From the NCBI GenBank assembly GCA_019241525.1, contig JAFAWY010000074.1, forward strand, positions 1-59,006: a stretch of 59,006 nucleotides of DNA, given 5' to 3'. Source of the stretch: Pseudonocardiales bacterium (GTDB lineage: Bacteria; Actinomycetota; Actinomycetes; Mycobacteriales; Pseudonocardiaceae). The notes under the pieces were generated by a model. That model had not been told where the DNA came from, did not search any database, and was given only the letters and a program-made list of their open reading frames with translations. Positions 26,196 to 34,808 of this stretch are shown here, one piece after another (position 1 is the first letter of the stretch; each line of letters begins with the position of its first letter). Position numbers and translations under genes: made by a program.

Positions 26196-27671
26196 CTACG
26201 GCTGCCTCGCATCACCGATCGCTTGCTGGGCAGCCGCGATGAGCGCTTGCTCGGTGGCCTGGAAATGCTCCCGCCGGGTGCGAGCCTCTCGACCGAGATC
26301 GGTGGCATCGGAGGCGCATGCGGCGGCCATCCGGCAGACCTCCGCGGGAGCGGCGCCCCCGGCAGCGGTGCGCGAGCGGACCACCTCCCGCGGATCCAGT
26401 ACCCGTGCCAGCGGGCCGGCATCCAGGCCTAGTGGTTGGCCAAGCACCGCGACGGCAGCTGCATCGAGCGCGGCGGGATCCAGATCGACTCCGCGTAGTC
26501 CTTGCTCCACAGCCGTTCGTACGGCATGACCGACAACGTGGTAGGCGCTGCGGTAATCCAATTTGCACGACTGCAGGAGGTACTCGGCAAGGTCCGAAGC
26601 TTGCGCGAAGCTGCCTACCAGCACCGACCATAGGCGTTCAGGATGAACGTGCAACGTGCGGACCACGCCGCTGGCCAGCCGGGTAGTGCGGACCGCGCCG
26701 GCCAGCGCGCGCGGAACCTCACCGTAGGCGAAGATCAGATTGTCGCTGCGGGCCGACGGACTTTTGTTGAATGCCAGTAGTCCAGAAAGCCGGCCGATCA
26801 TCACCCCCGATGCGCCTCGGATCATGGTGAGCGCATAAGGGTTTCGCTTCTGCGGCATGAGCACGCTTGAGCGGCTGTAAGCATTGTCGACTGTGACATA
26901 GCCAAATTCCGGACTGGCCCAGATCTCCAGATCCTCCGCCAGCTTTCCCTGGGTGATGAGCAGGCTCGAGCAGGCCCCGAGAGCGCTGATAAGACCGTCC
27001 GTCTGCCACATCGCGTCGCGGGTGTGCTCGATAACAGAACTGAAGCCGAGCAGCGCAGCGATGTGAGAGCGGTCGGTGAGCAGCGCTGTCCCGTTCACCC
27101 CGCCCGCGCCGCCTGGGCTGGCGTCTACCCAGGTGAGGGAATCAGTCAAGCGCCGCCCGTCACGCAGCACCGGATAGGCGAAGGACAATACATAGTGACC
27201 GAACGTGCTCGGCTGCGCATGCTGAAGGTAAGTCTGATCCACCATCCACGTCTCGCGGTGCTGGCCGGCTAATCTGGCGAGTTCGGTGGCGAGTTCGCTC
27301 GCTGCCTGAATAAGGTCGGTGAGCAGCTCCCGCAGGTGCAGCCGGAAGGCGATCCGCATGGCCTCCCGACGCGGGCGGCCGGCATGCAACCAGCCCGCAG
27401 CGTCACCTATTCGGTCAGCGAAATAGTGTTCTCGGGAGTTATAGATCTCGCCATGGGACGGGTCGTAAGGGAATTCTTCAGCGGGCACGTCGACAATGTC
27501 GAGCAGCAGCTTGAGCAGCTGGCGCGCAGGTTCCTCGGGCACCACCCTGGCAGCCCACAAGTCAAGTACATGCGCAAGGTCGGCCAAAGTAAGCCCGCGG
27601 TGGACTAGTGGCGCGTCCGCTATCTCTAACGCGTAGCCGGCATCAATCAGCTCCTCGGCCGGTCCAGTCAC
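26196..27671 (-). CDS. Aspartase/fumarase-superfamily lyase, argininosuccinate-lyase-like (CoM biosynthesis XcbC/XcbD type)
   Basis: The superfamily signature is SSVLMPQKRNPYALTMIRG, with TYLQHAQPSTFGHYVLSFAY as the catalytic histidine region and GGAGGVNGTALLTDR before it. The length (491 aa) and order resemble argininosuccinate lyase, but no arginine-biosynthesis genes are near. In Xanthobacter two members of this superfamily serve CoM biosynthesis, one eliminating phosphate from phosphosulfolactate. Which of the two lyases here does that step cannot be decided. The GTG start overlaps the PLP-gene stop (GTGA) and has an AGGAGG site. Confidence 0.82.
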   Translation of the reverse strand: MTGPAEELIDAGYALEIADAPLVHRGLTLADLAHVLDLWAARVVPEEPARQLLKLLLDIVDVPAEEFPYDPSHGEIYNSREHYFADRIGDAAGWLHAGRPRREAMRIAFRLHLRELLTDLIQAASELATELARLAGQHRETWMVDQTYLQHAQPSTFGHYVLSFAYPVLRDGRRLTDSLTWVDASPGGAGGVNGTALLTDRSHIAALLGFSSVIEHTRDAMWQTDGLISALGACSSLLITQGKLAEDLEIWASPEFGYVTVDNAYSRSSVLMPQKRNPYALTMIRGASGVMIGRLSGLLAFNKSPSARSDNLIFAYGEVPRALAGAVRTTRLASGVVRTLHVHPERLWSVLVGSFAQASDLAEYLLQSCKLDYRSAYHVVGHAVRTAVEQGLRGVDLDPAALDAAAVAVLGQPLGLDAGPLARVLDPREVVRSRTAAGGAAPAEVCRMAAACASDATDLGREARTRREHFQATEQALIAAAQQAIGDARQP

Positions 27672-28669
27672 GTCCTGCCTCCTGTGGCCGTGAAGAGGGT
27701 CGGAACACCGCCGGTGACGAGAAAGACGAGGGGACTGATCGCGCGGGAGTGGCTGACCACACCGCTTGACGCGCTGATCAGCGCAGCCATCGCCTTCGCT
27801 CCGAATACTGGATCGAGGAAGACGCCTTCGGTACGAGCGACCAGGCGCGCAGCATCGGTGCCCGCCGCGGAGGCAATGCCATAGCCAGGGCCGAGGAACC
27901 CGTCGATCACGGTGACGGCGCGGCTGGTGACGCCGGCCTCACCGTGCGCGCCAGCGCTGAGCAACTTCTCGACCCCTGCTGCCAGCTTGCCGACTTGCTG
28001 AAGGCATTGCGGCGCGGGCCGGCTGACCGTCACCCCTACCACCTCGTAGGGCAGCTGGAGCCACCAAGCCCCTGCCAGTAACCCGCCCTGGGTGCCACCC
28101 GACCCGGTGGCCAGCCATAACTGTCGGGGCCGCAGGCCGGTGGCGAGCAGCTGCTCGGCCAGCTCCAGACTCGCGTGGGCGTAACCAAGCGCACCAATCG
28201 GGGTGGCGCCGCCTCGAGGCAGCACGCACGGGGTGCGCCCGTCACGGCGCAGTTCGTCGGCGAGTGTGGCAATACCTGCGTCGACCGACGCCCGCTCGGG
28301 GCTGCCGGTGAACGTGATTCGCGCTCCGGCCAGTTCCGCAAGCAGCAAGTTGCCGGTGGCCGGCACAGGTGACCCGTAGCAGACCAAGTAGGCGTCCAGG
28401 CCGCACCGGCGGGCGGCGAGTGCCGCAAGCATCGCCCAGTTCGACTGAGGACCGGAACCAGTGACCAGGCAGTCGCTGCCCTGACTCAGCGCATCACCTA
28501 ACAGATACTCCAGCGCCCGTACCTTGTTCCCACCGAGGCCGAAACCAGTGAGGTCGTCACGCTTGAACCAGATTTCGGCGCCGAGCATGGTGGATAGCTC
28601 CGGCGCCGGTCGAAGCGGTGTCGGCACGGTGGCCAGCTCTACCCGTGGCAGGTTCCACAGGCCCGTCAC
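27668..28669 (-). CDS. PLP-dependent D-cysteine desulfhydrase/ACC deaminase-like enzyme (CoM biosynthesis XcbE type)
   Basis: This is a fold type II PLP enzyme: IWFKRDDLTGFGLGGNKVRA carries the Schiff-base lysine, TGSGPQSNWAML is the substrate loop, and ATGSGGTQGGLLAG holds the PLP phosphate. The family includes D-cysteine desulfhydrase and ACC deaminase. In the bacterial CoM pathway a PLP enzyme brings in the thiol sulfur, which fits this gene. GTG 28669 gives a four-base overlap with the upstream stop and good spacing to GGAG; GTG 28678 is the alternative. It is coupled to both neighbours. Confidence 0.85.
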   Translation of the reverse strand: MTGLWNLPRVELATVPTPLRPAPELSTMLGAEIWFKRDDLTGFGLGGNKVRALEYLLGDALSQGSDCLVTGSGPQSNWAMLAALAARRCGLDAYLVCYGSPVPATGNLLLAELAGARITFTGSPERASVDAGIATLADELRRDGRTPCVLPRGGATPIGALGYAHASLELAEQLLATGLRPRQLWLATGSGGTQGGLLAGAWWLQLPYEVVGVTVSRPAPQCLQQVGKLAAGVEKLLSAGAHGEAGVTSRAVTVIDGFLGPGYGIASAAGTDAARLVARTEGVFLDPVFGAKAMAALISASSGVVSHSRAISPLVFLVTGGVPTLFTATGGRT

Positions 28670-30021
28670 AGCGGGCACTCCGCTGCCGCTAACACCCGAT
28701 CAATGAAAGCGGTCGTCGCTCCGAGTGCCCGCTGCGGATCCACACATTGGGCGATCTCCGCCGAATTCAGGTGGTTGCTTACCAATGGATCTGTGACCAG
28801 TGCTTCTGTCAAGGTGATGCCGCGTTCGAGGCCGGCCATCGTGGCGTCGTACACCGCTCGCTGTGCCGCATGCTTGCCGATCCGGTCGGCTAATGCGCGC
28901 ATCACGGGCTCGGACAGCACGTAGCCGCCGCCTGCTTCCACGTTGGCCCGCATCCTGCCGGCGTGTACCACCAGGCCTTCCAGCAGCTGCGACGCCAGCT
29001 GCAACGAGACTCCAGTAAGCAGGCACGCTTCCGGTAGTACCACCCATTCGGCCTTCCAGGAACGGCCATCGCGCTCGTGGTCGCTTACCAGGCCCTCGAG
29101 GGTGACGCCTGCATCGGCCCGCACCACCCGCGCCAGCGTGACCAAATGTTCGGACAGCTCGGGATTGCGTTTATGCGGCATGGTGATACTGCCGACTTGC
29201 CCGGGCGTGAACGGCTCGGATACTTCACCGATTTCTGGTCGCTGTAGCTGGTAAATCTCGTTGCCGATCTTCCCTAGCGTGCCGGTCACCAGCGCCAGCA
29301 ACCCGGTGAACTCAGCAATCCGATCCCGTGCGGTGATCCAGGCGATATCCGGAACACCTAACCCGAGCCGCCGCGCGAAGGCGTCGAGCAGTGGCAGCGC
29401 CGCCGCACCCCAAAACTCCATAGTGCCCAATGCGCCACCGAGTTGAACGACCTCCCAACGGCGCCGGCCCTGGGCCAGCCGAGCCCGGTGACGGCGTAGC
29501 TCAGAGGCCCACACTGCTGCCTTGAAGCCGAAGGTGATCGGTAGGCCAGGCTGACCGTGAGTGCGCCCACACATGATCTCATTGCGATACCTGCGAGCTA
29601 GTGAGAGCGTGGCGGCTTCCACCCGGCGCAGGTCACGCTCCAACACGTCACCGACGCGTCGGGCGATCACCGCGGTCCACGTGTCGGAAAGATCTTGGAC
29701 TGTGGCGCCGTAGTAGACCCACTCCCGGGCGTGCGGCGGCAGCACCTCGGTCAGGCACTGGATCAAGCCGAGGGTGGAGTGCCCGGTCGCCCTGGTGGCC
29801 GCGCCGACCAGGTCCAGGTCGAGCAGGGTGACATCCGCGTGGTCTCGGATTGCGCGTGCCGCGTCGGCGGGCACCAGGCCGACGTCAGCTTGGGCCTCAG
29901 CGAGCGCAGCGAGAATATCGAGCCAGGATTGGAAGCGTCCGTGGTCATCAAAAAGCCGGCGCAGCTCGCCAGTCGCCCACAGATGACCGTAGACAGCGGA
30001 ATCGATGAGGTGGGCTCCCAT
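28666..30021 (-). CDS. Aspartase/fumarase-superfamily lyase, adenylosuccinate-lyase/CMLE-like (CoM biosynthesis XcbC/XcbD type)
   Basis: The signature GSITMPHKRNPELSEHLVTL is present. Upstream are YYGATVQDLSDTW and CGRTHGQPGLPITFGFK, the latter with the catalytic-region histidine of adenylosuccinate lyase and carboxymuconate cycloisomerase. The length is 451 aa, as expected. An AGGTGA site nine bases before the ATG overlaps the stop of the preceding gene. By its place in the operon it is one of two candidates for phosphate elimination from phosphosulfolactate to sulfoacrylate. No purine or protocatechuate genes are nearby to suggest the classical roles. Confidence 0.83.
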   Translation of the reverse strand: MGAHLIDSAVYGHLWATGELRRLFDDHGRFQSWLDILAALAEAQADVGLVPADAARAIRDHADVTLLDLDLVGAATRATGHSTLGLIQCLTEVLPPHAREWVYYGATVQDLSDTWTAVIARRVGDVLERDLRRVEAATLSLARRYRNEIMCGRTHGQPGLPITFGFKAAVWASELRRHRARLAQGRRRWEVVQLGGALGTMEFWGAAALPLLDAFARRLGLGVPDIAWITARDRIAEFTGLLALVTGTLGKIGNEIYQLQRPEIGEVSEPFTPGQVGSITMPHKRNPELSEHLVTLARVVRADAGVTLEGLVSDHERDGRSWKAEWVVLPEACLLTGVSLQLASQLLEGLVVHAGRMRANVEAGGGYVLSEPVMRALADRIGKHAAQRAVYDATMAGLERGITLTEALVTDPLVSNHLNSAEIAQCVDPQRALGATTAFIDRVLAAAECPL

Positions 30022-30030
30022 CTACGCCGG

Positions 30031-30957
30031 TCACCTACTCGTGGCTTCGGCCGCCACGCTGGCGTCCACCCCGGCTACCGGGCCTGTCCCGGTCAGCCAG
30101 CGCAGGGCGGCGCGGATCTCGTCGAGGTTGGAGCCCCACGGCACGACTGCACGGCTGCCCTCATACTCGACGCCACGCTCGAGCAGGCAGCACTTTGCCA
30201 GCGTGAGCTCCTGGGGATGGACGCTTCGGCGACGTGGGCACAGCTCGATGCGGGGTGGCTCGTCACCGTAGAAGTGGCGGTGGAACTGCACCGAGCGTTC
30301 GCATCCGATCATCAGCCAGTCGGTCCGATCGGCAGGCCGGGTGTCCAGGTAGGACACCGGCGCGCCGAGTTTGGTGCCGGCACCGCGGCACGGCAGCAGG
30401 TAGCTCGGGGCAGGGTGGGAAGCTGCCAGTTCAGGGATGTCTACCGCCTCAAGTACCAGCTCGATCGGAGGTAGATCCTCGTCGTAGGCGACCACCTGCT
30501 GAGCCATCGCGAGGAGCTTGGGCGGAGTCGGCGGCACTACCTCGGTCACCCGAATCTGCACCGGGTCTGGTTGCCAGATGAAGTTGACGTGCTCGTAGCG
30601 CCCGGTGACCACGTAGGCCAGCGCATTTTTCCGGGGGTGTGCCAGCGCCGCTTGGGCCAGCGCGGTGGCGTTGCCCACGTCGACCTCGGGTGCCTCGATG
30701 CACACCACCTGGTCGGGACCGGCGAGTACCCGAGCTTCGACTACGGGCGAGAACAGTGGTGCTTCGGACTGCTTCCGAACCGCTACGAGCGCGGTCTGCC
30801 CTCTGTTGCGCAGCACGAGATACTCGCTGCGCCGGTAAACCTCGCGGCCGAGCAGGAAGGCCAGGAGAGCGTGCTCAGTAAGTGGGACATCAACTTCCTG
30901 CACTGACAATCCACGATAGGGACGAGTGATGGTGTTCGGCGCGGGGTCGCAGATCAT
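30031..30957 (-). CDS. Unidentified protein of the CoM biosynthesis operon, 308 aa
   Basis: I do not recognise this family with confidence. The ATG overlaps the stop of the phosphosulfolactate synthase gene (ATGA), and the next lyase gene starts nine bases after its stop, so it is locked into the operon. The protein is soluble, with no signal peptide, no nucleotide-binding loop and no obvious Cys/His metal cluster. Notable stretches are NALAYVVTGRYEHVNFIWQP, the His/Arg-rich CERSVQFHRHFYGDEPPRIE and an ending VVPWGSNLDEIRAALRWLTG. Position suggests a role in CoM synthesis, as enzyme, scaffold or sulfite/PEP handler. Confidence 0.7.
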   Translation of the reverse strand: MICDPAPNTITRPYRGLSVQEVDVPLTEHALLAFLLGREVYRRSEYLVLRNRGQTALVAVRKQSEAPLFSPVVEARVLAGPDQVVCIEAPEVDVGNATALAQAALAHPRKNALAYVVTGRYEHVNFIWQPDPVQIRVTEVVPPTPPKLLAMAQQVVAYDEDLPPIELVLEAVDIPELAASHPAPSYLLPCRGAGTKLGAPVSYLDTRPADRTDWLMIGCERSVQFHRHFYGDEPPRIELCPRRRSVHPQELTLAKCCLLERGVEYEGSRAVVPWGSNLDEIRAALRWLTGTGPVAGVDASVAAEATSR

Positions 30958-31739
30958 TGCCGTGCCGCCGTCGGGCCGTGGCGCGGTAGCCGTGCGGTGT
31001 CGGCCCGCAAACCGAGTCGCAGCGTCTCCAGCGGCAGCACCTCCTCGGGTGGGATGTTCCCGACGTTGACGTCAGCACCGAGGTGGCGCACCATCCACGA
31101 TTGCTGAATACGCCGCGGCGCTTCGAAGATGATCCGTTCGCAGGGCAGGTGCGCAGCGATCCTGTCCACCAGCGCGGCACGCACGGTCCCGTCGGGCTCA
31201 TACAGGCCCACTGTCCCGCTTTCCCGGCCCTCCGCAATAAGCCAACGAGCGCCGGCAGTGAGATCAGCCTCCATTTCGGCGAGCCAGGCATCGGCCATCA
31301 CCGGCATGTTGCTGTCCTTGATCCCGGTCTCGGCAAGGACGATAAATTCGTCGGACAGCTCACGAATAAGCGTGGTCTTGCGCTGCCGGGTTAGCGCTCC
31401 AAGGCCGTTGGAGACCTCAAGGGCATTGACTCCGATGTCGGCAGCCCATCGGCGAAACTCGCTAAGCCGGCCCTGTGCGTCCGCCACTTCGAGCAGCGTG
31501 CCGCCGAGTGAAACCACCACTCCTGCTGCACGGCACAGCGCAACCCGTTCCTTGACCACCGGGTCGATGTAAGCAATCCCCCAACCGATCTTAAGGATGT
31601 CGACGAGGTGTCCGGCTTGAACCAGCAGCGCGTCCAATGCCGTGATGGTGGTCCCTTTGTCCAACACATGGGTCAGTCCGCGGCGGCGTGGTTTGCCAGC
31701 CCGGTCTGAAAGGTTCAGAAAGTCCGGGGAGTTCCACAC
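30954..31739 (-). CDS. comA: Phosphosulfolactate synthase (ComA/XcbB type), first step of CoM biosynthesis
   Basis: ComA adds sulfite to phosphoenolpyruvate to give phosphosulfolactate. The 261-aa TIM-barrel protein has the family landmarks KPRRRGLTHVLDKGTTI, VDILKIGWGIAYIDP, GVVVSLGGTLLE, NALEVSNGLG, VLAETGIKDSNM and a late GADVNVGNIPPEEVLPLETL. The frame is open further upstream, but GTG 31739 (VWNSPDFLNLSDRAGKPRR) matches the family N-terminus. No strong Shine-Dalgarno is seen. It is the first gene of the minus-strand CoM operon and diverges from the flavoprotein gene at 31879. Confidence 0.92.
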   Translation of the reverse strand: MWNSPDFLNLSDRAGKPRRRGLTHVLDKGTTITALDALLVQAGHLVDILKIGWGIAYIDPVVKERVALCRAAGVVVSLGGTLLEVADAQGRLSEFRRWAADIGVNALEVSNGLGALTRQRKTTLIRELSDEFIVLAETGIKDSNMPVMADAWLAEMEADLTAGARWLIAEGRESGTVGLYEPDGTVRAALVDRIAAHLPCERIIFEAPRRIQQSWMVRHLGADVNVGNIPPEEVLPLETLRLGLRADTARLPRHGPTAARQ

Positions 31740-31878
31740 GCCGTGACCATACGATCTAGGCGCCGGCTGGTCTGTGTCCTTCGAGCACCAACACCAGAGT
31801 TTCCTTCGTCCCAGGCGAACGTGGGAAGTGCGGTGATCGCTGCTTAGCGTCAGCACCTAGGGACTAAGGAGGCCGTCC
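31740..31878. promoter_or_regulatory. Divergent promoter region between CoM biosynthesis and epoxide-metabolism operons
   Basis: These 139 bases separate the first genes of the two main operons, so regulation of CoM supply and CoM use probably meets here. AGGAGG lies seven bases before the GTG at 31879. I could not assign -35/-10 hexamers or an operator with confidence. Confidence 0.5.
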
Positions 31879-33237
31879 GTGGTCCAGCAGGTGGTTGTCA
31901 TCGGCGGTGGTGCGGCTGGGATGTCCGCAGCGTCTGCGGCTCGCAGGGCCGATCCGGCATGCGACGTTACCGTGTTAGAGGCCACCGGGCACGCTGCGTA
32001 CGGGGTCTGTGGCATCCCTTATTACTTGGCCGGCTTAGTGGACCGAGCCGATGACCTGGTGGCGTACCCGGCGTCCTATTTTCGGGAACGGCGCCGGATC
32101 GACCTGCGACTGCATACCCGGGCATTGGCGCTGGATCCAGAGCGGCGGGTGGTCCATTGCCGTGAGCTGGAGCGTGGTGTACGGCTTCGATACGACCGTC
32201 TCGTCGTAGCGGCGGGGGGCGCTGCGGTGTTGCCGCCGTTACCGGGACTGGACGACGACCGCGTGGTGACAGTCCGAACCCTTGAGGATGCCATCGCGCT
32301 ACGCAGCTTGCTCGACGCCGGGAGGATCGCCCGGGCGCTTGTGGTCGGCGCCGGCTACGTGGGTCTGGAAATGGCTGAGGCCCTGCATGCTCGCCGCGTG
32401 GCGGTCACGGCGGTCGAGGCCATGCCGGCGGTGATGCCGACCCTCGACGAGCCGATCGCCGCACTGGTCGCCGACGAGGTTCGCCGGCACGGAGTCGACC
32501 TGCGGCTTGGGGCACGGTTCAACGGGGTGACCCGCGACGAAGATCAGCTGCTTGCCCTCGTTGACGGCGAGGCACTGCCGGTGGATGTCGTGGTGCTGGC
32601 GATCGGCGTGCGGCCTTCGGCGGACGTGGCCGCTGCTTGCGGTGCGCGGACAGGGCCTGGCGGTGCGTTGCTCGTGGATGAGGAGATGCGCACCAGCCTG
32701 GAGCACGTCTACGCCGCCGGTGATTGCATCGCGCCTCAGCACTTGGTGCTCGGTCGGCCCGCCTTCGTGCCGCTGGGTCCAGCAGGGAACAAGACCGGCC
32801 GGGTGGCCGGCACCGTGGCAGCCGGCGGGCGGGCCCGGTTTCGCGGCGTGGTGGGGACCGCAGTGGTCAAGGTGTTCGATCTCGGGGTGGCGCGCACCGG
32901 CCTCACGCTGGCGCAGGCACAGGACGAGTTCGGCCCCGACGTCATCGCCACCGACATCGTCGGCCGGTCCCGGGCCAAGTACTACCCGGGTGCCGAATCA
33001 GTCACCGTGCGGCTGGTGCATGAACCCGGTGGCCGGCTGTTCGGTGCACAGATGGTGTCGACAGCAGACGTCGCGAAGCGGATCGACGTCGTCGCCGCCG
33101 CTCTGCAAGCCGGCTTTGATGTCGACGACGTGCTGGCACTGGACTTGTCCTACGCGCCGCCTTACGCGCCGGTGTACGAGCCGCTGCTCCTTGCGGCGCA
33201 GGCCGCGGCCACGCATTCGAGCAGGGTGGCGGTGTGA
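31879..33237 (+). CDS. CoA-disulfide-reductase-like FAD/NAD(P)H oxidoreductase, 452 aa
   Basis: The flavoprotein has an N-terminal FAD loop (VVVIGGGAAGMSAASAARRA), the single redox cysteine of the CoADR/NADH-oxidase subgroup (Cys44 in YGVCGIPYYLAG), an NAD(P)H loop (ALVVGAGYVGLEMAEAL) and VYAAGDCIA. The C-terminal dimer domain keeps tyrosine-rich SYAPPYAPVYEP, as in CoA disulfide reductase. Next to CoM genes it could keep CoM reduced or reduce a CoM persulfide or mixed disulfide, the last step described for bacterial CoM synthesis. That substrate is my inference. It overlaps the next gene by four bases. Confidence 0.85.
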   Translation: MVQQVVVIGGGAAGMSAASAARRADPACDVTVLEATGHAAYGVCGIPYYLAGLVDRADDLVAYPASYFRERRRIDLRLHTRALALDPERRVVHCRELERGVRLRYDRLVVAAGGAAVLPPLPGLDDDRVVTVRTLEDAIALRSLLDAGRIARALVVGAGYVGLEMAEALHARRVAVTAVEAMPAVMPTLDEPIAALVADEVRRHGVDLRLGARFNGVTRDEDQLLALVDGEALPVDVVVLAIGVRPSADVAAACGARTGPGGALLVDEEMRTSLEHVYAAGDCIAPQHLVLGRPAFVPLGPAGNKTGRVAGTVAAGGRARFRGVVGTAVVKVFDLGVARTGLTLAQAQDEFGPDVIATDIVGRSRAKYYPGAESVTVRLVHEPGGRLFGAQMVSTADVAKRIDVVAAALQAGFDVDDVLALDLSYAPPYAPVYEPLLLAAQAAATHSSRVAV

Positions 33238-33953
33238 GCCAGCGGGTGGCAGTGGTGACCGGCGGAGCGTCGGGTATCGGTCGGGCGACGGTCGCCCGGC
33301 TCCTGGATGACGGTTTCCAACTCGCTGTGTTTGATCTGTCACCGGACCCTGTTGCGTCGGTGCTCGCCATCAATGTCGACGTGTCTGACGCGACCGGCGT
33401 TGAGCGCGCTACGAATAAGGTGATCGCCGAGTTCGGGCGGATTGACGTGCTGGTGAATAACGCCGGTATCAGTGGCTCGCCACAAGCCACCACCTGCCAC
33501 GAGACACCGATCCTAGAATGGGACCGGGTGTTTGCGATCAATGTCCGCGGTCCGTTCCTTTGCGCACGTGCCGCATTGCCGGTAATGATCCGTCAGGGTA
33601 CCGGGCACGTCATCACGGTGGCGTCGGTTGCTGGGATGGTCGCATTTCCTGGCCGTTGTGCCTACACCGCCTCGAAGGGCGCCGCGTTGCAGTTCGCCAA
33701 GTCGATCGCGGTGGATTATGCCGCTGCGGGCATCCGTTCCAATGCCGTCTGCCCGGGAATGGTGCAGACACCGATGACCCAGTGGAGGTTGGATATTCCC
33801 GAGCTTCGGGCAGCGGTTGAGGCCCGCGTCCCGCTTGGCCGGGTTGCGCAACCGGATGAGATCGCTGATGCGATCGCCGTCCTGGCCTCCAACCGGCTCA
33901 GCTACGTCACCGGTGCCGCTTTCGTGATTGACGGCGGTTGGACCGCACTGTAG
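33234..33953 (+). CDS. xecD: 2-(R)-hydroxypropyl-CoM dehydrogenase-like SDR
   Basis: This short-chain dehydrogenase oxidises the (R)-hydroxyalkyl-CoM made from an epoxide to the ketoalkyl-CoM. TGGASGIGRATVARL binds NAD and YTASKG is the catalytic Tyr-Lys pair. The two arginines that bind the CoM sulfonate in the Xanthobacter R-enzyme appear conserved (Arg141 in FPGRCAY, Arg185 in TQWRLD), and the region from AFPGR to NAVCPGMVQTPMTQW is very close to it. The GTG overlaps the upstream stop (GTGA), so it is translationally coupled to the flavoprotein gene. Confidence 0.9.
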   Translation: MSQRVAVVTGGASGIGRATVARLLDDGFQLAVFDLSPDPVASVLAINVDVSDATGVERATNKVIAEFGRIDVLVNNAGISGSPQATTCHETPILEWDRVFAINVRGPFLCARAALPVMIRQGTGHVITVASVAGMVAFPGRCAYTASKGAALQFAKSIAVDYAAAGIRSNAVCPGMVQTPMTQWRLDIPELRAAVEARVPLGRVAQPDEIADAIAVLASNRLSYVTGAAFVIDGGWTAL

Positions 33954-34008
33954 CCGACCTGAAATAGCCCTGGGATAGCTCTATCACGAGAGAGGAAGAA
34001 CGAACCCT

Positions 34009-34782
34009 ATGACCGGACAGCTCGAAGGACGGGTCGCGCTGATCACCGGAGCCGGCTCAGGGATCGGTCGGGCGGCGGCCCAACGCTTCGCCGCCGAGGG
34101 CTGCGCGGTGGCGGTAGTGGACCTGGTGGCGGCTGCTGCGCAGGACACAGTCGACAAGATCATCGCTAATGGTGGCCGGGCGATCGCGTGCCCAGCCAAC
34201 GTCACTGCTGATGCCGAGGTGCGCTCAGCGGTGGAACGCACTGTGGAGGCGTTCGGGCGCCTCGACGTCCTCTACAACAACGCCGGAGTGAACAGCAGCG
34301 GCTCGGTCGTCGACGCCACCGAAGATGACTGGGACCGCTGCATGGGAGTCAACGTTAAAGGCACGTTCCTCTGTTCTCGGGCAGCCGTTTCACACCTGGC
34401 GGCAAGTGGATCGGGTGCGATAGTCAACCAGGCCTCGGTCGCAGCATTGGTCGGGATACCCAACTTCGCCGCCTACTGCGCCGCCAAGGGAGCGGTGGTG
34501 GCGCTGACCCGCTCCATGGCGGTCGACCTTGCGCCGCGCGGGATCCGAGTGAACGTGATCTGCCCCGGCACCGTGTTCACTCCTCTGATGGAACCACTGC
34601 TGAGGGCCCGGGGGGACGGCGATCTCGAGGCTGGTTTGGCCAAGACTACGGTCAAGTACCCGATCGGCCGGCTGGGCAGCCCCGAGGAGATTGCTTCGGC
34701 CGCGCTGTTCCTGGCCAGCGATCAAGCTTCTTTCCTGACCGGGTCGGTCCTGACGGCCGATGGCGGCATGACCGCCCAATGA
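34009..34782 (+). CDS. xecE: 2-(S)-hydroxypropyl-CoM dehydrogenase-like SDR
   Basis: A second short-chain dehydrogenase of 257 aa with TGAGSGIGRAAAQRF, YCAAKG, and the stretches ASVAALVGIPNFAAYC and VKYPIGRLGSPEEIASAALF that resemble the S-specific enzyme. The lysine before YPIG, a sulfonate ligand in the Xanthobacter S-enzyme, is kept. The arginine three residues earlier appears replaced by threonine, with a lysine at the position before. It may therefore bind CoM slightly differently or prefer another adduct. A GAGAGGAAG site precedes the ATG. Having both isoforms would allow conversion of both epoxide enantiomers. Confidence 0.82.
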   Translation: MTGQLEGRVALITGAGSGIGRAAAQRFAAEGCAVAVVDLVAAAAQDTVDKIIANGGRAIACPANVTADAEVRSAVERTVEAFGRLDVLYNNAGVNSSGSVVDATEDDWDRCMGVNVKGTFLCSRAAVSHLAASGSGAIVNQASVAALVGIPNFAAYCAAKGAVVALTRSMAVDLAPRGIRVNVICPGTVFTPLMEPLLRARGDGDLEAGLAKTTVKYPIGRLGSPEEIASAALFLASDQASFLTGSVLTADGGMTAQ

Positions 34783-34808
34783 CGTGACGGCACAGTGAGA
34801 GGTCTGTC

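Noticed and set aside
34009-34782. Generic 3-oxoacyl-ACP reductase (FabG) for the second SDR
   Set aside because: Operon context and the GIPNFAAYC and KYPIGR stretches favour an S-hydroxyalkyl-CoM dehydrogenase, though FabG-like activity cannot be fully excluded.
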